64,000 nucleotides of DNA from Paenibacillus etheri (GCF_001012825.1 NZ_LCZJ02000014.1:1-64000), one strand, 5' to 3'. Positions 35,085 through 44,126 are shown, numbered from the stretch's first letter. Notes: generated from the sequence alone by a model not told the origin. Numbers and translations: made by a program.

Positions 35085-35416
35085 GATGACGGGAACAAGT
35101 AATTCGAGGACCCACAACCCCAGAGAGGAATCCCCTGTAGATTCAGATGACATTCGGTTCAATGGATGATTTATCGTTTCTGCTTGGCTGCAAGGATTCT
35201 GTTGATGAGCGAATGAATGACCTCCCCGAGAACGTACGGCGAAAGTGGGCAATGTATATTGCCGCGATCAGTAGCCGTTATGCGTAGGCGGGCGTTAACC
35301 GCTTTGAGCGGATTCAGAATGGTTCTGATCCGGAATGTGGGTGGTACCACGGGTGTATTATTGGTTATGATAATCCCTCGTCCCTGTTTTTTATAAACAG
35401 GGCGGGGGATTTTTTG
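35085..35416 (+). promoter_or_regulatory. T-box leader of hisS-aspS
   Basis: The diagnostic T-box GGGTGGTACCACG is at 35341-35352. It is followed by a terminator (35374-35416) in which TCCC-CGTCCCTGTTT pairs with AAACAGGGCGGGGGA and runs into TTTTTT. Upstream lie the AGAGAG-type Stem I bulge (near 35122) and further stems. Uncharged tRNA pairing with the TGGT bulge would favour the antiterminator and allow hisS-aspS expression. TGGT expects a discriminator A or, by wobble, G, the base seen in tRNA-Asp here. A GAC lies at 35219-35221, but I could not settle the specifier codon by eye. Confidence 0.9.
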
Positions 35417-35484
35417 TTTTGTTTAGCATGATGAAGTGATGAAGAGAGCAGTTTTAGAGGGGTATTTCTTAGGAGGGATAGACT

Positions 35485-36738
35485 GTGGCTAAAGAAAGAT
35501 TCGAGAAACCTACAGGAACGCAGGATGTGCTTCCGGGAGCTGTGGAGAAATGGCAGTATATTGAGGGGAAGGCTAGAGATTTATGCCGTCGTTTCAATTA
35601 CCGTGAAATCCGTACACCGATGTTCGAGCACACGGGGTTATTCGAGCGTGGGGTAGGCGAAACAACGGATATTGTAGAAGGCGAGATGTACACGTTTAAG
35701 GATAAAGGCGATCGCGATTTGGCGCTGCGTCCTGAAGGAACGGCTGGTGTAGTCCGAGCTTATGTTCAGAACAAACTATATGGTGAACCGGATGTAAGTA
35801 AGCTGTATTATATTGGACCCATGTTCCGTTATGAGCGTCCACAGGCAGGAAGATATCGTCAATTCCATCAGTTTGGTATTGAGGCTTTTGGAGCTGTGGA
35901 TCCGGCTATTGATGCTGAAGTAGTCTCCTTAGGCTATCAATTCTATAAAGATCTTGGCCTTAAGGATGTAAGAGTGGAAATCAATTCTGTTGGTAACGCA
36001 CCTAGCCGTGCAGCTTATCGGGAGAAACTATTGGGTTTCTTAAGACCGATGAAGGATACCCTTTGCAGTGACTGTCAGCGTCGTATTGAGCGTAATCCGC
36101 TTCGCGTGCTGGATTGCAAGGTAGATCAGGATAAATTTACAGATGCACCTTCCATTTTGGATAGTCTGGATGAAGAGTGCACCACTCATTTTGAGAAGGT
36201 GAAGATGCACCTTAACATCATGGGAGTGGAATTCACCATTAACCCTCGTTTAGTCAGAGGACTGGATTATTACACGCATACAGCGTTTGAATATAAAGCA
36301 GCAGGTATTGGTTCGATTGATACCGTGGGCGGCGGAGGCCGGTACAACGGTTTGGTTGAAGAAATTGGTGGACCGGATCAACCGGGTATTGGGTTTGGGA
36401 TTGGGCTTGAACGAATTCTCCTCATTTTGGAGGATCAGAAGGTAGAGCTGGAGACGGCGAAACCGCTGGATGTGTACTTCGTAGCTCTCGGTGAAGAAGC
36501 TGATATCGAAATCTCTAAGCAGCTATATATTCTGCGTAGCCAAGGGTTCTCAGCAGAACGCGACTACCTAGGCCGGAAGATGAAGGCACAGATGAAATCG
36601 GCAGACCGTATGTCAGCACGTTATACTGCGATTCTTGGCGAAGATGAGCTGAAGAATGGTGTAATTACCGTGAAGTCGATGAATACAGGGGAGCAACGCA
36701 CCGTGAAGTTGGAAGAACTGGGTCAGGCACTAGTTTAG
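35485..36738 (+). CDS. hisS: histidyl-tRNA synthetase
   Basis: A 417-residue class II synthetase. Motif 2 (M-F-R-Y-E-R-P-Q-A-G-R-Y-R-Q-F-H-Q) is clear, the HisA signature is L-V-R-G-L-D-Y-Y, and motif 3 is G-I-G-F-G-I-G-L-E-R. The anticodon-binding domain is about 325-417. It begins at GTG 35485, eight bases behind AGGAGGG, 68 bases after the T-box terminator. aspS follows. Confidence 0.97.
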   Translation: MAKERFEKPTGTQDVLPGAVEKWQYIEGKARDLCRRFNYREIRTPMFEHTGLFERGVGETTDIVEGEMYTFKDKGDRDLALRPEGTAGVVRAYVQNKLYGEPDVSKLYYIGPMFRYERPQAGRYRQFHQFGIEAFGAVDPAIDAEVVSLGYQFYKDLGLKDVRVEINSVGNAPSRAAYREKLLGFLRPMKDTLCSDCQRRIERNPLRVLDCKVDQDKFTDAPSILDSLDEECTTHFEKVKMHLNIMGVEFTINPRLVRGLDYYTHTAFEYKAAGIGSIDTVGGGGRYNGLVEEIGGPDQPGIGFGIGLERILLILEDQKVELETAKPLDVYFVALGEEADIEISKQLYILRSQGFSAERDYLGRKMKAQMKSADRMSARYTAILGEDELKNGVITVKSMNTGEQRTVKLEELGQALV

Positions 36739-36819
36739 ACCATCTGACTAACGTCTTATGGTGACTGTATAGAGAAAGATTAAAAATGTATTTTTAACCA
36801 TGAAGGGGAATGATAAATT

Positions 36820-38598
36820 ATGCAAAGAAGTCATCAGTGTGGACAGTTAACACCAGAACATATTGGACAGACGGTAACCTTGAACGGATGGGTGCAGACT
36901 CGCCGCGACCTTGGGGGCGTACTATTTATTGATCTGCGTGACAGAAGCGGTATTGTACAAGTTGTATTTAACCCAGACTACTCTGGCGAAGCCTTGCAAA
37001 TTGCTGATAAGGTTCGTAGTGAATACGTCCTGGCTGTTAAAGGTAAAGTTGTTAAACGTGATGAGGAGACCATTAACCGCAACCTGCCAACAGGTGAAAT
37101 TGAAGTGCAAATTACGGATATTGAAGTGCTGAACGCAGCTAAGACACCTCCATTCTTCATCGAAGATGGTGTGGAAGTAGACGAATCTCTGCGTCTCAAA
37201 TATCGCTATTTGGATCTTCGTCGTCCAGAAATGCAAAGAACCTTGCTGCTTCGCTCGAAAGCTTCTAAGATTTTCCGTGATTTCCTTGACAGTGAAGGAT
37301 TCATCGACGTAGAAACACCAATTCTAACTAAAAGCTCACCGGAAGGCGCGCGTGATTATCTGGTACCAAGCCGTGTGCATGAAGGCGAATTCTTCGCATT
37401 GCCGCAATCTCCACAAATCTACAAGCAATTGTTGATGGTAGGTGGCGTTGAGCGCTATTACCAAATTGCTCGTTGTTTCCGTGATGAAGATTTACGTGCT
37501 GACCGTCAGCCTGAATTTACTCAAGTCGACATTGAGACTTCATTCCTGTCACAAGATGAACTGCTTGGTATGATGGAGAAGCTGATGCAGCGTCTGTTCA
37601 AGGAAACTGTAGGAGCAGATATCGAGCTTCCGTTCCAACGCTTGACTTATGCTGATGCTATGGGCAAATACGGTTCTGACAAACCTGATCTGCGTTTTGG
37701 ATTAGAGCTTGTAGAAATGAACGATATTGTTGCTACTAGCGGTGTTAAGGTATTCGCTTCTGTAATCGAAAAAGGCGGCGAAGTGAAATGTCTAAATGCT
37801 AAAGGCTGTGGCACTTGGACTCGTAAAGAAATCGATGACCTCGGACCTTATGCCGCTCGTTATGGCGCGAAAGGATTGGCATGGATTCAAGTGAAAGACG
37901 GCGAATTCAAAGGGCCGATTGTAAAATTCTTCTCCGAAGAAGAAATTGCCGCTGTGAAGGAACGTACAGGCGCTGAAGAAGGCGACCTTCTCCTCTTCTC
38001 CGCTGATAATAAAAAGGTTGTAGCAGACGTTCTAGGCGCCCTTCGTGTTAAAATTGGACGTCAACTCGGTCTGATCGACGATAACGTGTTCAAATTCGCT
38101 TGGGTTACAGACTTCCCACTCCTTGGATATGACGAAGATCAGAAACGTTATGTAGCAGAACACCATCCGTTCACTCGTCCACGTGAAGAGGATCTGCATC
38201 TATTTGACACAGATCCAGGTGCGATCCGTGCACAAGCTTATGACATCGTTCTGAACGGTTATGAAGTAGGCGGAGGCTCCATGCGGATTTACAAACGCGA
38301 AGTACAGGAGAAAATGTTCGAAGCCCTTGGATTTACGAAAGAGGTTGCTTACGAGAAGTTCGGCTACCTGATGGATGCGTTCGAATATGGTACACCTCCA
38401 CACGGCGGTATCGCGTTCGGTTTAGATCGTCTAGTAATGTTGTTGTCTGGTCGTACAAATCTGCGTGAAACCATCGCATTCCCGAAAACAGCAAGTGCAA
38501 CAGACCTACTCATGGATGCACCATCGCCAGTAGACGGTTCACAATTGGAGCAACTGCATATTAAGCTGGCTCTTAAACCGAAGAAAGAAAAAGAATAA
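36820..38598 (+). CDS. aspS: aspartyl-tRNA synthetase
   Basis: A 592-residue bacterial-type class II synthetase. It has an N-terminal OB anticodon domain (about 1-105), a catalytic core with motif 2 [14 protein letters not shown] and motif 3 G-I-A-F-G-L-D-R-L, and the bacterial GAD insertion (about 295-415). Length is typical. It shares the T-box-regulated transcript with hisS. Confidence 0.97.
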   Translation: MQRSHQCGQLTPEHIGQTVTLNGWVQTRRDLGGVLFIDLRDRSGIVQVVFNPDYSGEALQIADKVRSEYVLAVKGKVVKRDEETINRNLPTGEIEVQITDIEVLNAAKTPPFFIEDGVEVDESLRLKYRYLDLRRPEMQRTLLLRSKASKIFRDFLDSEGFIDVETPILTKSSPEGARDYLVPSRVHEGEFFALPQSPQIYKQLLMVGGVERYYQIARCFRDEDLRADRQPEFTQVDIETSFLSQDELLGMMEKLMQRLFKETVGADIELPFQRLTYADAMGKYGSDKPDLRFGLELVEMNDIVATSGVKVFASVIEKGGEVKCLNAKGCGTWTRKEIDDLGPYAARYGAKGLAWIQVKDGEFKGPIVKFFSEEEIAAVKERTGAEEGDLLLFSADNKKVVADVLGALRVKIGRQLGLIDDNVFKFAWVTDFPLLGYDEDQKRYVAEHHPFTRPREEDLHLFDTDPGAIRAQAYDIVLNGYEVGGGSMRIYKREVQEKMFEALGFTKEVAYEKFGYLMDAFEYGTPPHGGIAFGLDRLVMLLSGRTNLRETIAFPKTASATDLLMDAPSPVDGSQLEQLHIKLALKPKKEKE

Positions 38599-38664
38599 AT
38601 AACTAATCGAAGTGGGCGAGGCAGATTCCTGCTTCGCCAAAGCTTTTGAAGGAGGCTGTACCTC

Positions 38665-39420
38665 ATGCTACATCAGTTCTCACGCACGGAACTGGCGATC
38701 GGGCCGGAAGGTCTGGAAATAATGAAGAACAGCACGGTAGCGGTGCTAGGCATCGGCGGTGTTGGCGGTATGGCTGTTGAGGCTTTAGCGCGAACCGGCA
38801 TCGGCAGATTGATTCTGATTGATAAGGATTCGGTAGACATTACCAATGTGAATCGGCAGATTCATGCACTCACCACCACGGTTGGTCAAAAAAAGGCTGA
38901 ACTGATGGTAGACCGTGTAAAGCTGATCAATCCGGAATGCGAAGCGATTGCGCTCAACATGTTCTATACGGAAGAAACCTATGAGGAATTGTTCAAATTA
39001 AAACCTGACTATGTGCTCGATGCTTCGGATACGATTATTTATAAGGTTCACTTGATCAAAGAATGTCTGTCCCGTGGAATTCCAATGATCTCAAGCATGG
39101 GCGCTGCCAACAAAATGGATCCTACACGATTCCAGGTAGCGGACATTTCTAAGACAACTTATGACCCTATTGCGCGTGTCATTCGTCAGAAGCTGCGTAA
39201 GGAAGGAATTAAGAAAGGCGTGAAGGTGGTTTTCTCTACGGAGCCGCCAATGAAGCCACGTCAGGATGTTACGGATAAGATCGTTCCGGAGAATGCACCG
39301 GATCGGCGTAAAGCGAAACAACCACCAGCTAGTAACGCCTTCGTTCCGCCGGTAGCAGGCCTGATCATGGTTAGTGTTGCCGTGCGTGATTTGCTTGAGG
39401 CCGGAGGCGTCAGCGTGTAA
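38665..39420 (+). CDS. tcdA: tRNA threonylcarbamoyladenosine dehydratase (TcdA/YrvM)
   Basis: A 251-residue E1/ThiF-like enzyme that cyclises t6A37 to ct6A using ATP. The nucleotide loop G-I-G-G-V-G-G is near residues 32-38, followed by D-K-D-S-V-D-I-T-N-V-N-R-Q, the E1-like adenylation motif. S-M-G-A-A-N-K-M-D-P-T is characteristic of the YgdL/YrvM branch. It follows aspS as in B. subtilis. An imperfect GC stem (38615-38638) lies in the gap, and a terminator closes the unit. Confidence 0.92.
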   Translation: MLHQFSRTELAIGPEGLEIMKNSTVAVLGIGGVGGMAVEALARTGIGRLILIDKDSVDITNVNRQIHALTTTVGQKKAELMVDRVKLINPECEAIALNMFYTEETYEELFKLKPDYVLDASDTIIYKVHLIKECLSRGIPMISSMGAANKMDPTRFQVADISKTTYDPIARVIRQKLRKEGIKKGVKVVFSTEPPMKPRQDVTDKIVPENAPDRRKAKQPPASNAFVPPVAGLIMVSVAVRDLLEAGGVSV

Positions 39421-39462
39421 GTGAACCGCTGAGCTGAAGCTGTGATATTAGTAGTAAAATGG

Positions 39463-39508
39463 ACAAAAGGGCGAGCAGCTGAAATCCAGTTGCATACGCC
39501 CTTTTGTT
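39463..39508 (+). terminator. terminator behind tcdA
   Basis: ACAAAAGGGCG pairs with CGCCCTTTTGT, with an inner GCAGCTG/CAGTTGC pair. Confidence 0.88.
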
Positions 39509-39645
39509 GTGGTTAACAGGTGGGGCTGCAAGATGCAGACCACAAATAGGCATAATAGCTAAACCGGGATGAGCCGCTGATTATAAGCCTTATTATCCGG
39601 GTAATATCCGCCTGCGGAACTTAATATCAGTGGAGGTTTTTGTAC

Positions 39646-40944
39646 ATGAAATCGAATTTTTGGCGAAATAGTGTAGGGCTTGCGCCTGAAAATGACTGGA
39701 AACGAGAATGGGCTGCTGGGATCCTCTCGTATTTTGCTTCGGTATATATTGTGATGGTGAATGCGGCCATTCTTCATGACGCCGGTATGCCGCTTAGACC
39801 AGCGATGGTAGCTACACTATTGACTGCTATTACAGGCTGTCTACTGATGGCCTTCGGCGGGAAGACGCCGATCATCGTGGTACCAGGGATGGGGATAAAC
39901 GCATTTTTCACATACACACTTGTGCATTCTATGAATTTGGGTTGGAGAGAGGCACTGACTGTTGTCGTTATAACCGGTGTGTTATTCGCAATCGTGGCCT
40001 TCACCTCGCTCTACCGAATTCTTAGTGAGGCGATTCCTCAAAACCTGCAGCATGCCATTACAGTCGGGATAGGGCTTTTTCTGACCTTTATAGGACTGCA
40101 AAAAAGTGGGATTGTGATTGCACATCAGACCACGTTTGTCGCTATAGGACATTTTAGTGATCCAGCAGTTATCACTTCCTGTGTAACCTTGTTGCTCGCT
40201 TTAGTGCTGTTTATCCGGGGAACTAACGGTGGTTTGTTAATCAGTATGCTGGTTGGTACAGGTCTAGCCTACTTGCTGGGAGCGGCTCACGCGCCAGAGA
40301 AGCAGGCATCGGGGCATGTATTTACGGGTTATGGAAGCTTATTTCTGGGAATGGACTGGAGCGGCATAGTGAGCCTTGTGTTCTGGATTGCTGTTTTCTT
40401 ACTATTGTTAATTGTTGTATTCGAAAATATCGGGCTAGTCGCCTCACAGACGACGATGGCAGGGCGTCCTGAGCGCTTCAAGAGTAGCTTACGAGCACTC
40501 TCTATTGCCAATATCGCTGCAGGTCTCTTCGGAAGCAGTCCTGTAGTAGCCGCTGCGGAATCTAATGCAGGCATTGCTGCAGGTGGACGTTCGGGCCTGA
40601 CCTCACTTGTGGCAGGGCTTCTGTTCGGGGCGACATTCTTGTTCCTCCCTCTGCTCTCCTACATTCCAGACAGTGCAATCGCTCCGATCTTGATTGTAAT
40701 TGGTGGGCTTATGGTACAGAATGTGCGTGAAATGGACTTGGGAGATTTGACAGAGCTCTTTCCTTCTTTTCTTATCATGGTCATGATTCCATTCACCTAT
40801 AGCATCGTAGATGGTATGGCTTTTGGTTTCATTACTTATCCAATCGTGAAGCTTGCGGTGGGCAAGGGCAAGGAAGTACCCCCTGCGCTGTATGGGATTG
40901 CGGGCTTGTTTGTAGCTAACTTTATATTGCAAGCTGTGCTCTAG
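39646..40944 (+). CDS. NCS2 (AzgA-type) purine permease
   Basis: A 432-residue proton symporter with about 12-14 membrane helices. The start N-x-V-G-L-A-P-E-N-D-W-K-R-E-W-x-A-G, P-G-M-G-I-N-A-F-F-T-Y, and F-E-N-I-G-L...S-S-P-V-V-A-A-A-E-S-N-A-G-I-A-A-G-G-R-S-G-L are AzgA-branch signatures (adenine, guanine or hypoxanthine). ATG 39646 follows GGAGG by nine bases. I looked for a purine riboswitch in the 220 bases upstream and saw none. Substrate among the purines is not decided. Confidence 0.88.
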   Translation: MKSNFWRNSVGLAPENDWKREWAAGILSYFASVYIVMVNAAILHDAGMPLRPAMVATLLTAITGCLLMAFGGKTPIIVVPGMGINAFFTYTLVHSMNLGWREALTVVVITGVLFAIVAFTSLYRILSEAIPQNLQHAITVGIGLFLTFIGLQKSGIVIAHQTTFVAIGHFSDPAVITSCVTLLLALVLFIRGTNGGLLISMLVGTGLAYLLGAAHAPEKQASGHVFTGYGSLFLGMDWSGIVSLVFWIAVFLLLLIVVFENIGLVASQTTMAGRPERFKSSLRALSIANIAAGLFGSSPVVAAAESNAGIAAGGRSGLTSLVAGLLFGATFLFLPLLSYIPDSAIAPILIVIGGLMVQNVREMDLGDLTELFPSFLIMVMIPFTYSIVDGMAFGFITYPIVKLAVGKGKEVPPALYGIAGLFVANFILQAVL

Positions 40945-40964
40945 TGGTGTATCGCTTGAAAGAT

Positions 40965-40994
40965 TTGGTATTTAAGCGCTGATTATGCTACAAT
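40965..40994 (+). promoter_or_regulatory. promoter of helD
   Basis: TTGGTA, 18 bases, TACAAT, with TG one base before the -10 (TATGCTACAAT). Confidence 0.55.
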
Positions 40995-41073
40995 GGGTAT
41001 CCTTTTTGTGTGAGAAGAGGGAATGAGGAGAATGAAAATTTAAGCTCCATAAACTTTTAGGAGGTAACTGAAA

Positions 41074-43257
41074 TTGGAAGACAACTTTCAAAGTGCCTAT
41101 CAAGAGGAAGAAGACAGGCTGAATCAAGCGCTTACTGAGATTGACACCTTACTGGAGAAACTTAACCAGACTCCGGTGTACACGGGACACGATTATACGG
41201 AACAGGTGTTAGAAGCGAACCGTGAACAGAAGCGCAAAGATCTTGCCAAGCTTCGGCAGGAGCCTTATTTCGGACGGCTTGATTTTCAGGGCAAGGATGA
41301 GAAGCAGCGTAAGGCACTCTATATAGGCAAAATCGGCGTAGACCGCGAGCAGGTAAGCGACCGTCCGCTAGTCATCGACTGGCGCGCACCGGTAGCAAGC
41401 CTGTTCTATTCGTTTACCGGTGGTACGGAGCCAGCCACCTATGAAGCTCCTGAGGGACTGATAGAAGGACTGGTATACCTCAAACGCAACGTGGTGATTC
41501 GTAAGCAGATTCTGGAGCGGGTCGCAGATACGTTCAATCGCGAGAGCGACGCACCTGCGGTATCAGACGAGTTCCTCGTCTATCGCTTGGGGGAGAACAA
41601 AGATAATCGTCTCCGTGATATCGTATCGACCATCCAGGAGGAGCAGGACAAGATTATCCGTGCCGCCAAAAATACAGCATTGATCATTCAGGGCGTAGCG
41701 GGAAGTGGTAAAACTACAGTTGCACTACACCGGTTAGCCTTTTTGCTGTATCAATACAAGGATCAGGTTTCTGCAGAAAAAATGATTATTTTTGCTCCGA
41801 ACCGGATGTTTCTGGATTATATCTCGGATGTGCTGCCTGAACTTGGAGTAGGTAATATTGCTCAGAGTACTTTTCCGGATTGGGCGGCAAATGTGCTAGG
41901 TCTGGAGCTTCCAGAACAGGATGCAATGGAGACGATGAACCGCTGGTTCGAGACTCCTGGCGGCATGCCAGTGATTACAGAAGAGACACCGGGACGTTTC
42001 AAGGGCTCTACGGTTCTGATGAGTATTATTGAATCTAGCATTAAGCTGCTGGAGACAAGTTCAGTTCCTGAGGGGGATTTCATCCCGTGGGAAGGCGCTG
42101 TGCTGCGCCGGTCGATGATCCTGCGTTGGCATAATGAGGAGTACGCTCCTTATCCGCCAGCGAAGCGTAAGGAACGTGTAATGGCACGAATACATCGCTG
42201 GATTGAGATGGAGCTGAAGAAGAGTCCGTCAGCTGCAGCTATGAAGGATCGCAAGAAAAAAGGTGCTGCGAGAGAAAAAGCATACAGTGCAAAATGGCCT
42301 AAGTATGATCCGCTGACGATCTACAAGCAAATCTTCCGTGCGGCTAAAGTCCCGGAAGATTGGCCGGTGGATCCACCAGAGAATATTCCGGCAGCTGTGC
42401 TGAAGGAAACGGCAAAAGAGCTGAAAAAAGGAATCATACGCGAAGAGGATTTACCGCCTCTGTTATATATTTATTATCTTTTGAATGGAAACGAAGGCGG
42501 CAGTCGTTTTGACCATGTGGTGATCGATGAAGCCCAGGATTTCTCCCCCTTCCAAATTGCTGTGCTGGATTTATACGTACGTGGACATTCCTTTACGATC
42601 CTGGGTGATCTGTCGCAGGGCATACACGCCTATAAAGGCGTACACGCATGGGAAGAGATGCAGACCTTGTTTGCCCCTGAGAACACGGCTTATCATGCGC
42701 TGACACGCAGCTATCGTTCAACCATGGAAATTATAGACTTCGCTAATGGAATTCTATCTTCCGGTGTGGAAAGCTCATTGCTGGCCGTTCCTGTTTTTCG
42801 TAGTGGAGATCCCGTGCGAATGATCGCCTACGGCGAGGAGACTGGGGAACTGGTGGCTGATGAGCTAGCTCGTCTGCAGACAATAAGTAACTCACTGAAG
42901 TCCTTGTCTGGAAGGGAATACCGTACGGTGGCTGTGCTAACGCGTAGTCTACGTGAAGCCACAGTGCTGTACGCTGAACTGGAGCAGCATTTTGAGGATA
43001 TTCATTTGATCGACGGTAGCATGACGCAATATCAGGGTGGATTATCGGTGCTACCGGTGTATTTATCTAAAGGTTTGGAATTTGATGCGGTGATTTTAGC
43101 AGATGCCGATCAAGATCATTACGGGGCTACTGCTTGGGATGCGAAGCTGATGTATGTAGGCTGTACACGAGCACTTCACGAGCTGTGGTTACTCCATAAT
43201 GGGGAAATGCCTTCCTATGTGCAAACGACGGCTGAAAGCGATTCTGAAGGGAACTAA
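41074..43257 (+). CDS. helD: RNA polymerase recycling motor HelD
   Basis: A 727-residue superfamily 1 ATPase that removes stalled or idle RNA polymerase. The coiled-coil N-terminal arm (about 1-70, Glu/Lys-rich) precedes the I-D-W-R-A-P-V-A-S-L-F-Y block. Walker A G-V-A-G-S-G-K-T-T is near 206-214, D-E-A-Q-D-F-S near 484-490, and R-S-Y-R-S-T near 549. Translation starts at TTG 41074 behind AGGAGG. The ribosome-site stretch AAACTTTTAGGAG is shared with apt. Length is close to B. subtilis HelD (774). Confidence 0.9.
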   Translation: MEDNFQSAYQEEEDRLNQALTEIDTLLEKLNQTPVYTGHDYTEQVLEANREQKRKDLAKLRQEPYFGRLDFQGKDEKQRKALYIGKIGVDREQVSDRPLVIDWRAPVASLFYSFTGGTEPATYEAPEGLIEGLVYLKRNVVIRKQILERVADTFNRESDAPAVSDEFLVYRLGENKDNRLRDIVSTIQEEQDKIIRAAKNTALIIQGVAGSGKTTVALHRLAFLLYQYKDQVSAEKMIIFAPNRMFLDYISDVLPELGVGNIAQSTFPDWAANVLGLELPEQDAMETMNRWFETPGGMPVITEETPGRFKGSTVLMSIIESSIKLLETSSVPEGDFIPWEGAVLRRSMILRWHNEEYAPYPPAKRKERVMARIHRWIEMELKKSPSAAAMKDRKKKGAAREKAYSAKWPKYDPLTIYKQIFRAAKVPEDWPVDPPENIPAAVLKETAKELKKGIIREEDLPPLLYIYYLLNGNEGGSRFDHVVIDEAQDFSPFQIAVLDLYVRGHSFTILGDLSQGIHAYKGVHAWEEMQTLFAPENTAYHALTRSYRSTMEIIDFANGILSSGVESSLLAVPVFRSGDPVRMIAYGEETGELVADELARLQTISNSLKSLSGREYRTVAVLTRSLREATVLYAELEQHFEDIHLIDGSMTQYQGGLSVLPVYLSKGLEFDAVILADADQDHYGATAWDAKLMYVGCTRALHELWLLHNGEMPSYVQTTAESDSEGN

Positions 43258-43369
43258 GACTGGTGGAGAACAGTTATAACTGTTTTTGAACTTGTAACTC
43301 CCCTACGGGTATGGCTTAATAATAAGTGTCCGGCCGGGCAAGAACACTTCTGGAAGGAGGCTGATTGAG

Positions 43370-43402
43370 ATGATTTCAGTATACGAGGTGGTTTCCGTCT
43401 AA
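43370..43402 (+). CDS. ten-codon leader peptide ORF, Val-rich
   Basis: AAGGAGG (43354-43360) lies nine bases before ATG 43370. The frame reads M-I-S-V-Y-E-V-V-S-V and stops. The four valines use all four valine codons (GTA, GTG, GTT, GTC). The stop codon TAA (43400-43402) is exactly the loop of a perfect ten-base-pair hairpin, so a translating ribosome must melt that hairpin. This layout is what translation-dependent attenuators look like. The regulated gene would be the CD3324-family gene downstream. Unproven. Confidence 0.45.
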   Translation: MISVYEVVSV

Positions 43403-43412
43403 GACGGAAACC
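43390..43412 (+). promoter_or_regulatory. perfect hairpin with a stop codon as loop
   Basis: GGTTTCCGTC (43390-43399) pairs with GACGGAAACC (43403-43412), loop TAA. The ascending arm encodes the last residues of the leader peptide. Confidence 0.7.
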
Positions 43413-43423
43413 CGCTTAAAGCG

Positions 43424-43448
43424 AGGAGGCCGTAAGGCCTCCTTATTT
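43424..43448 (+). terminator. terminator/attenuator hairpin after the leader ORF
   Basis: AGGAGGCC-GTAA-GGCCTCCT followed by TATTTC. It is GC-rich with a poor T run and lies 22 bases after the leader stop. The AGGAGG in its ascending arm resembles a ribosome site. Confidence 0.6.
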
Positions 43449-43586
43449 CAAAACATGAGAGATATATGTACCGTTTATCCATTAGTATACGAAATATGAA
43501 TTAGAATGTAGACGCTACCAAGAGGTTTTTATATAATGAAATTACGGATTTTTCCAAATATGAGGAGAAGAAAGGAGGCAGGTGAC

Positions 43587-43727
43587 GTGGAAATTACATT
43601 ATCAGTAGTTGACGGACGCATAGGAACACACCTGTTGAAGGAGGAAATGCAAGTTGAGTTATGTAAATGGGAAGGATGTGCTCCCCCCTGGCTTGCTCAA
43701 AGAGCTTCAGGGATACATCCAAGGTGA
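43587..43727 (+). other. upstream overlapping ORF before the CD3324 gene
   Basis: A GTG at 43587 lies seven bases behind AAAGGAGG and opens 46 codons that overlap the CD3324-type frame by 74 bases. The first half looks protein-like (E-I-T-L-S-V-V-D-G-R-I-G) and contains the Shine-Dalgarno of the next gene. It could couple translation to the downstream start, or be chance. The frame is also open back to an ATG at 43536. Confidence 0.3.
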
Positions 43728-43935
43728 ACTGCTCTACATCCCGAAGAAAACGGAAGAGCGGGTTAGATGGGGCGAGAACAGCGGTTCAAGGAAAGAGATT
43801 GCAGACCGCAATGAGGAAATTTTCAGTTGTCATCGAAAAGGCGATTCTGTAGCAGAGCTTCAGAAGAAGTATCATCTGTCGGAAGAGAGCATTCGAAAAA
43901 TCATATCAAAAATGCGGCTGGCAATAAATTGCTAG
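43654..43935 (+). CDS. CD3324-family putative DNA-binding protein
   Basis: A 93-residue protein starting at TTG 43654, nine bases after AAGGAGG. The N-terminus V-L-P-P-G-L-L-K-E-L-Q-x-Y-I-Q-G-E-x-x-Y-I-P-K-K, followed by R-K-E-I-x-D-R-N-E-E-I, matches the CD3324 family of small Bacillota proteins. The C-terminal half (S-V-A-E-L-Q-K-K-Y-H-L-S-E-E-S-I-R-K-I-I) is a helix-turn-helix of the Mor/sigma-70 region 4 kind. A regulatory role is inferred. The first dispersed-repeat copy begins ten bases after its stop. Confidence 0.75.
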   Translation: MSYVNGKDVLPPGLLKELQGYIQGELLYIPKKTEERVRWGENSGSRKEIADRNEEIFSCHRKGDSVAELQKKYHLSEESIRKIISKMRLAINC

Positions 43936-43944
43936 CGTATAATT

Positions 43945-44044
43945 CAAGCATAAACGCCTTTGGCGTCCCTATAAGGACGGTAAGCGTTATGCGAGAAATA
44001 ATAAGGATAAAGTATAGCGTGAAACCTATACTTTCTTATATTTT
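43945..44044 (+). repeat. dispersed structured repeat, copy A
   Basis: About 100 bases starting CAAGCATAAACGCC and ending in CTTATATTTT, nearly collinear with copies at 60660-60759 (same strand) and 59202-59300 (opposite strand). An outer stem (GCATAA...CGC with GCG-TTATGC) encloses CGTCC-CTATAA-GGACG. A second hairpin AAAGTATAG/CTATACTTT follows. Base changes between copies preserve pairing. Confidence 0.9.
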
Positions 44045-44045
44045 G

Positions 44046-44095
44046 AAAAAAGAGCATGGCTCCCGCCTTTCTAAGACGAGATCATGCTCTTTTTA
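44046..44095 (+). terminator. terminator between repeat copy A and rarA
   Basis: AAAAAAGAGCATG pairs with CATGCTCTTTTT over an imperfect middle, followed by ATTTTTT. Confidence 0.8.
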
Positions 44096-44099
44096 TTTT

Positions 44100-44126
44100 T
44101 TGCGAAAAATAAGTCTATGGTATGAT
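44100..44126 (+). promoter_or_regulatory. candidate promoter of rarA
   Basis: TTGCGA, 15 bases, TATGAT with an extended -10 TGG. The short spacer makes it moderate. Confidence 0.45.

Larger units (their letters stand above)
43258..43535 (+). other. non-coding stretch after helD: palindrome, leader ORF, two hairpins
   Basis: The 16-base perfect palindrome AACAGTTATAACTGTT at 43270-43285 runs into TTTTT and may be a weak helD terminator or an operator. A possible -35 TTGAAC is at 43286. The ten-codon ORF, its hairpin and a terminator (separate entries) fill 43354-43448. From 43449 to 43535 I see nothing definite. Confidence 0.6.

Noticed and set aside
39421-39645. Purine riboswitch before the NCS2 purine permease
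   Set aside because: No three-way-junction core or conserved loop sequences could be found; only the tcdA terminator is clear.
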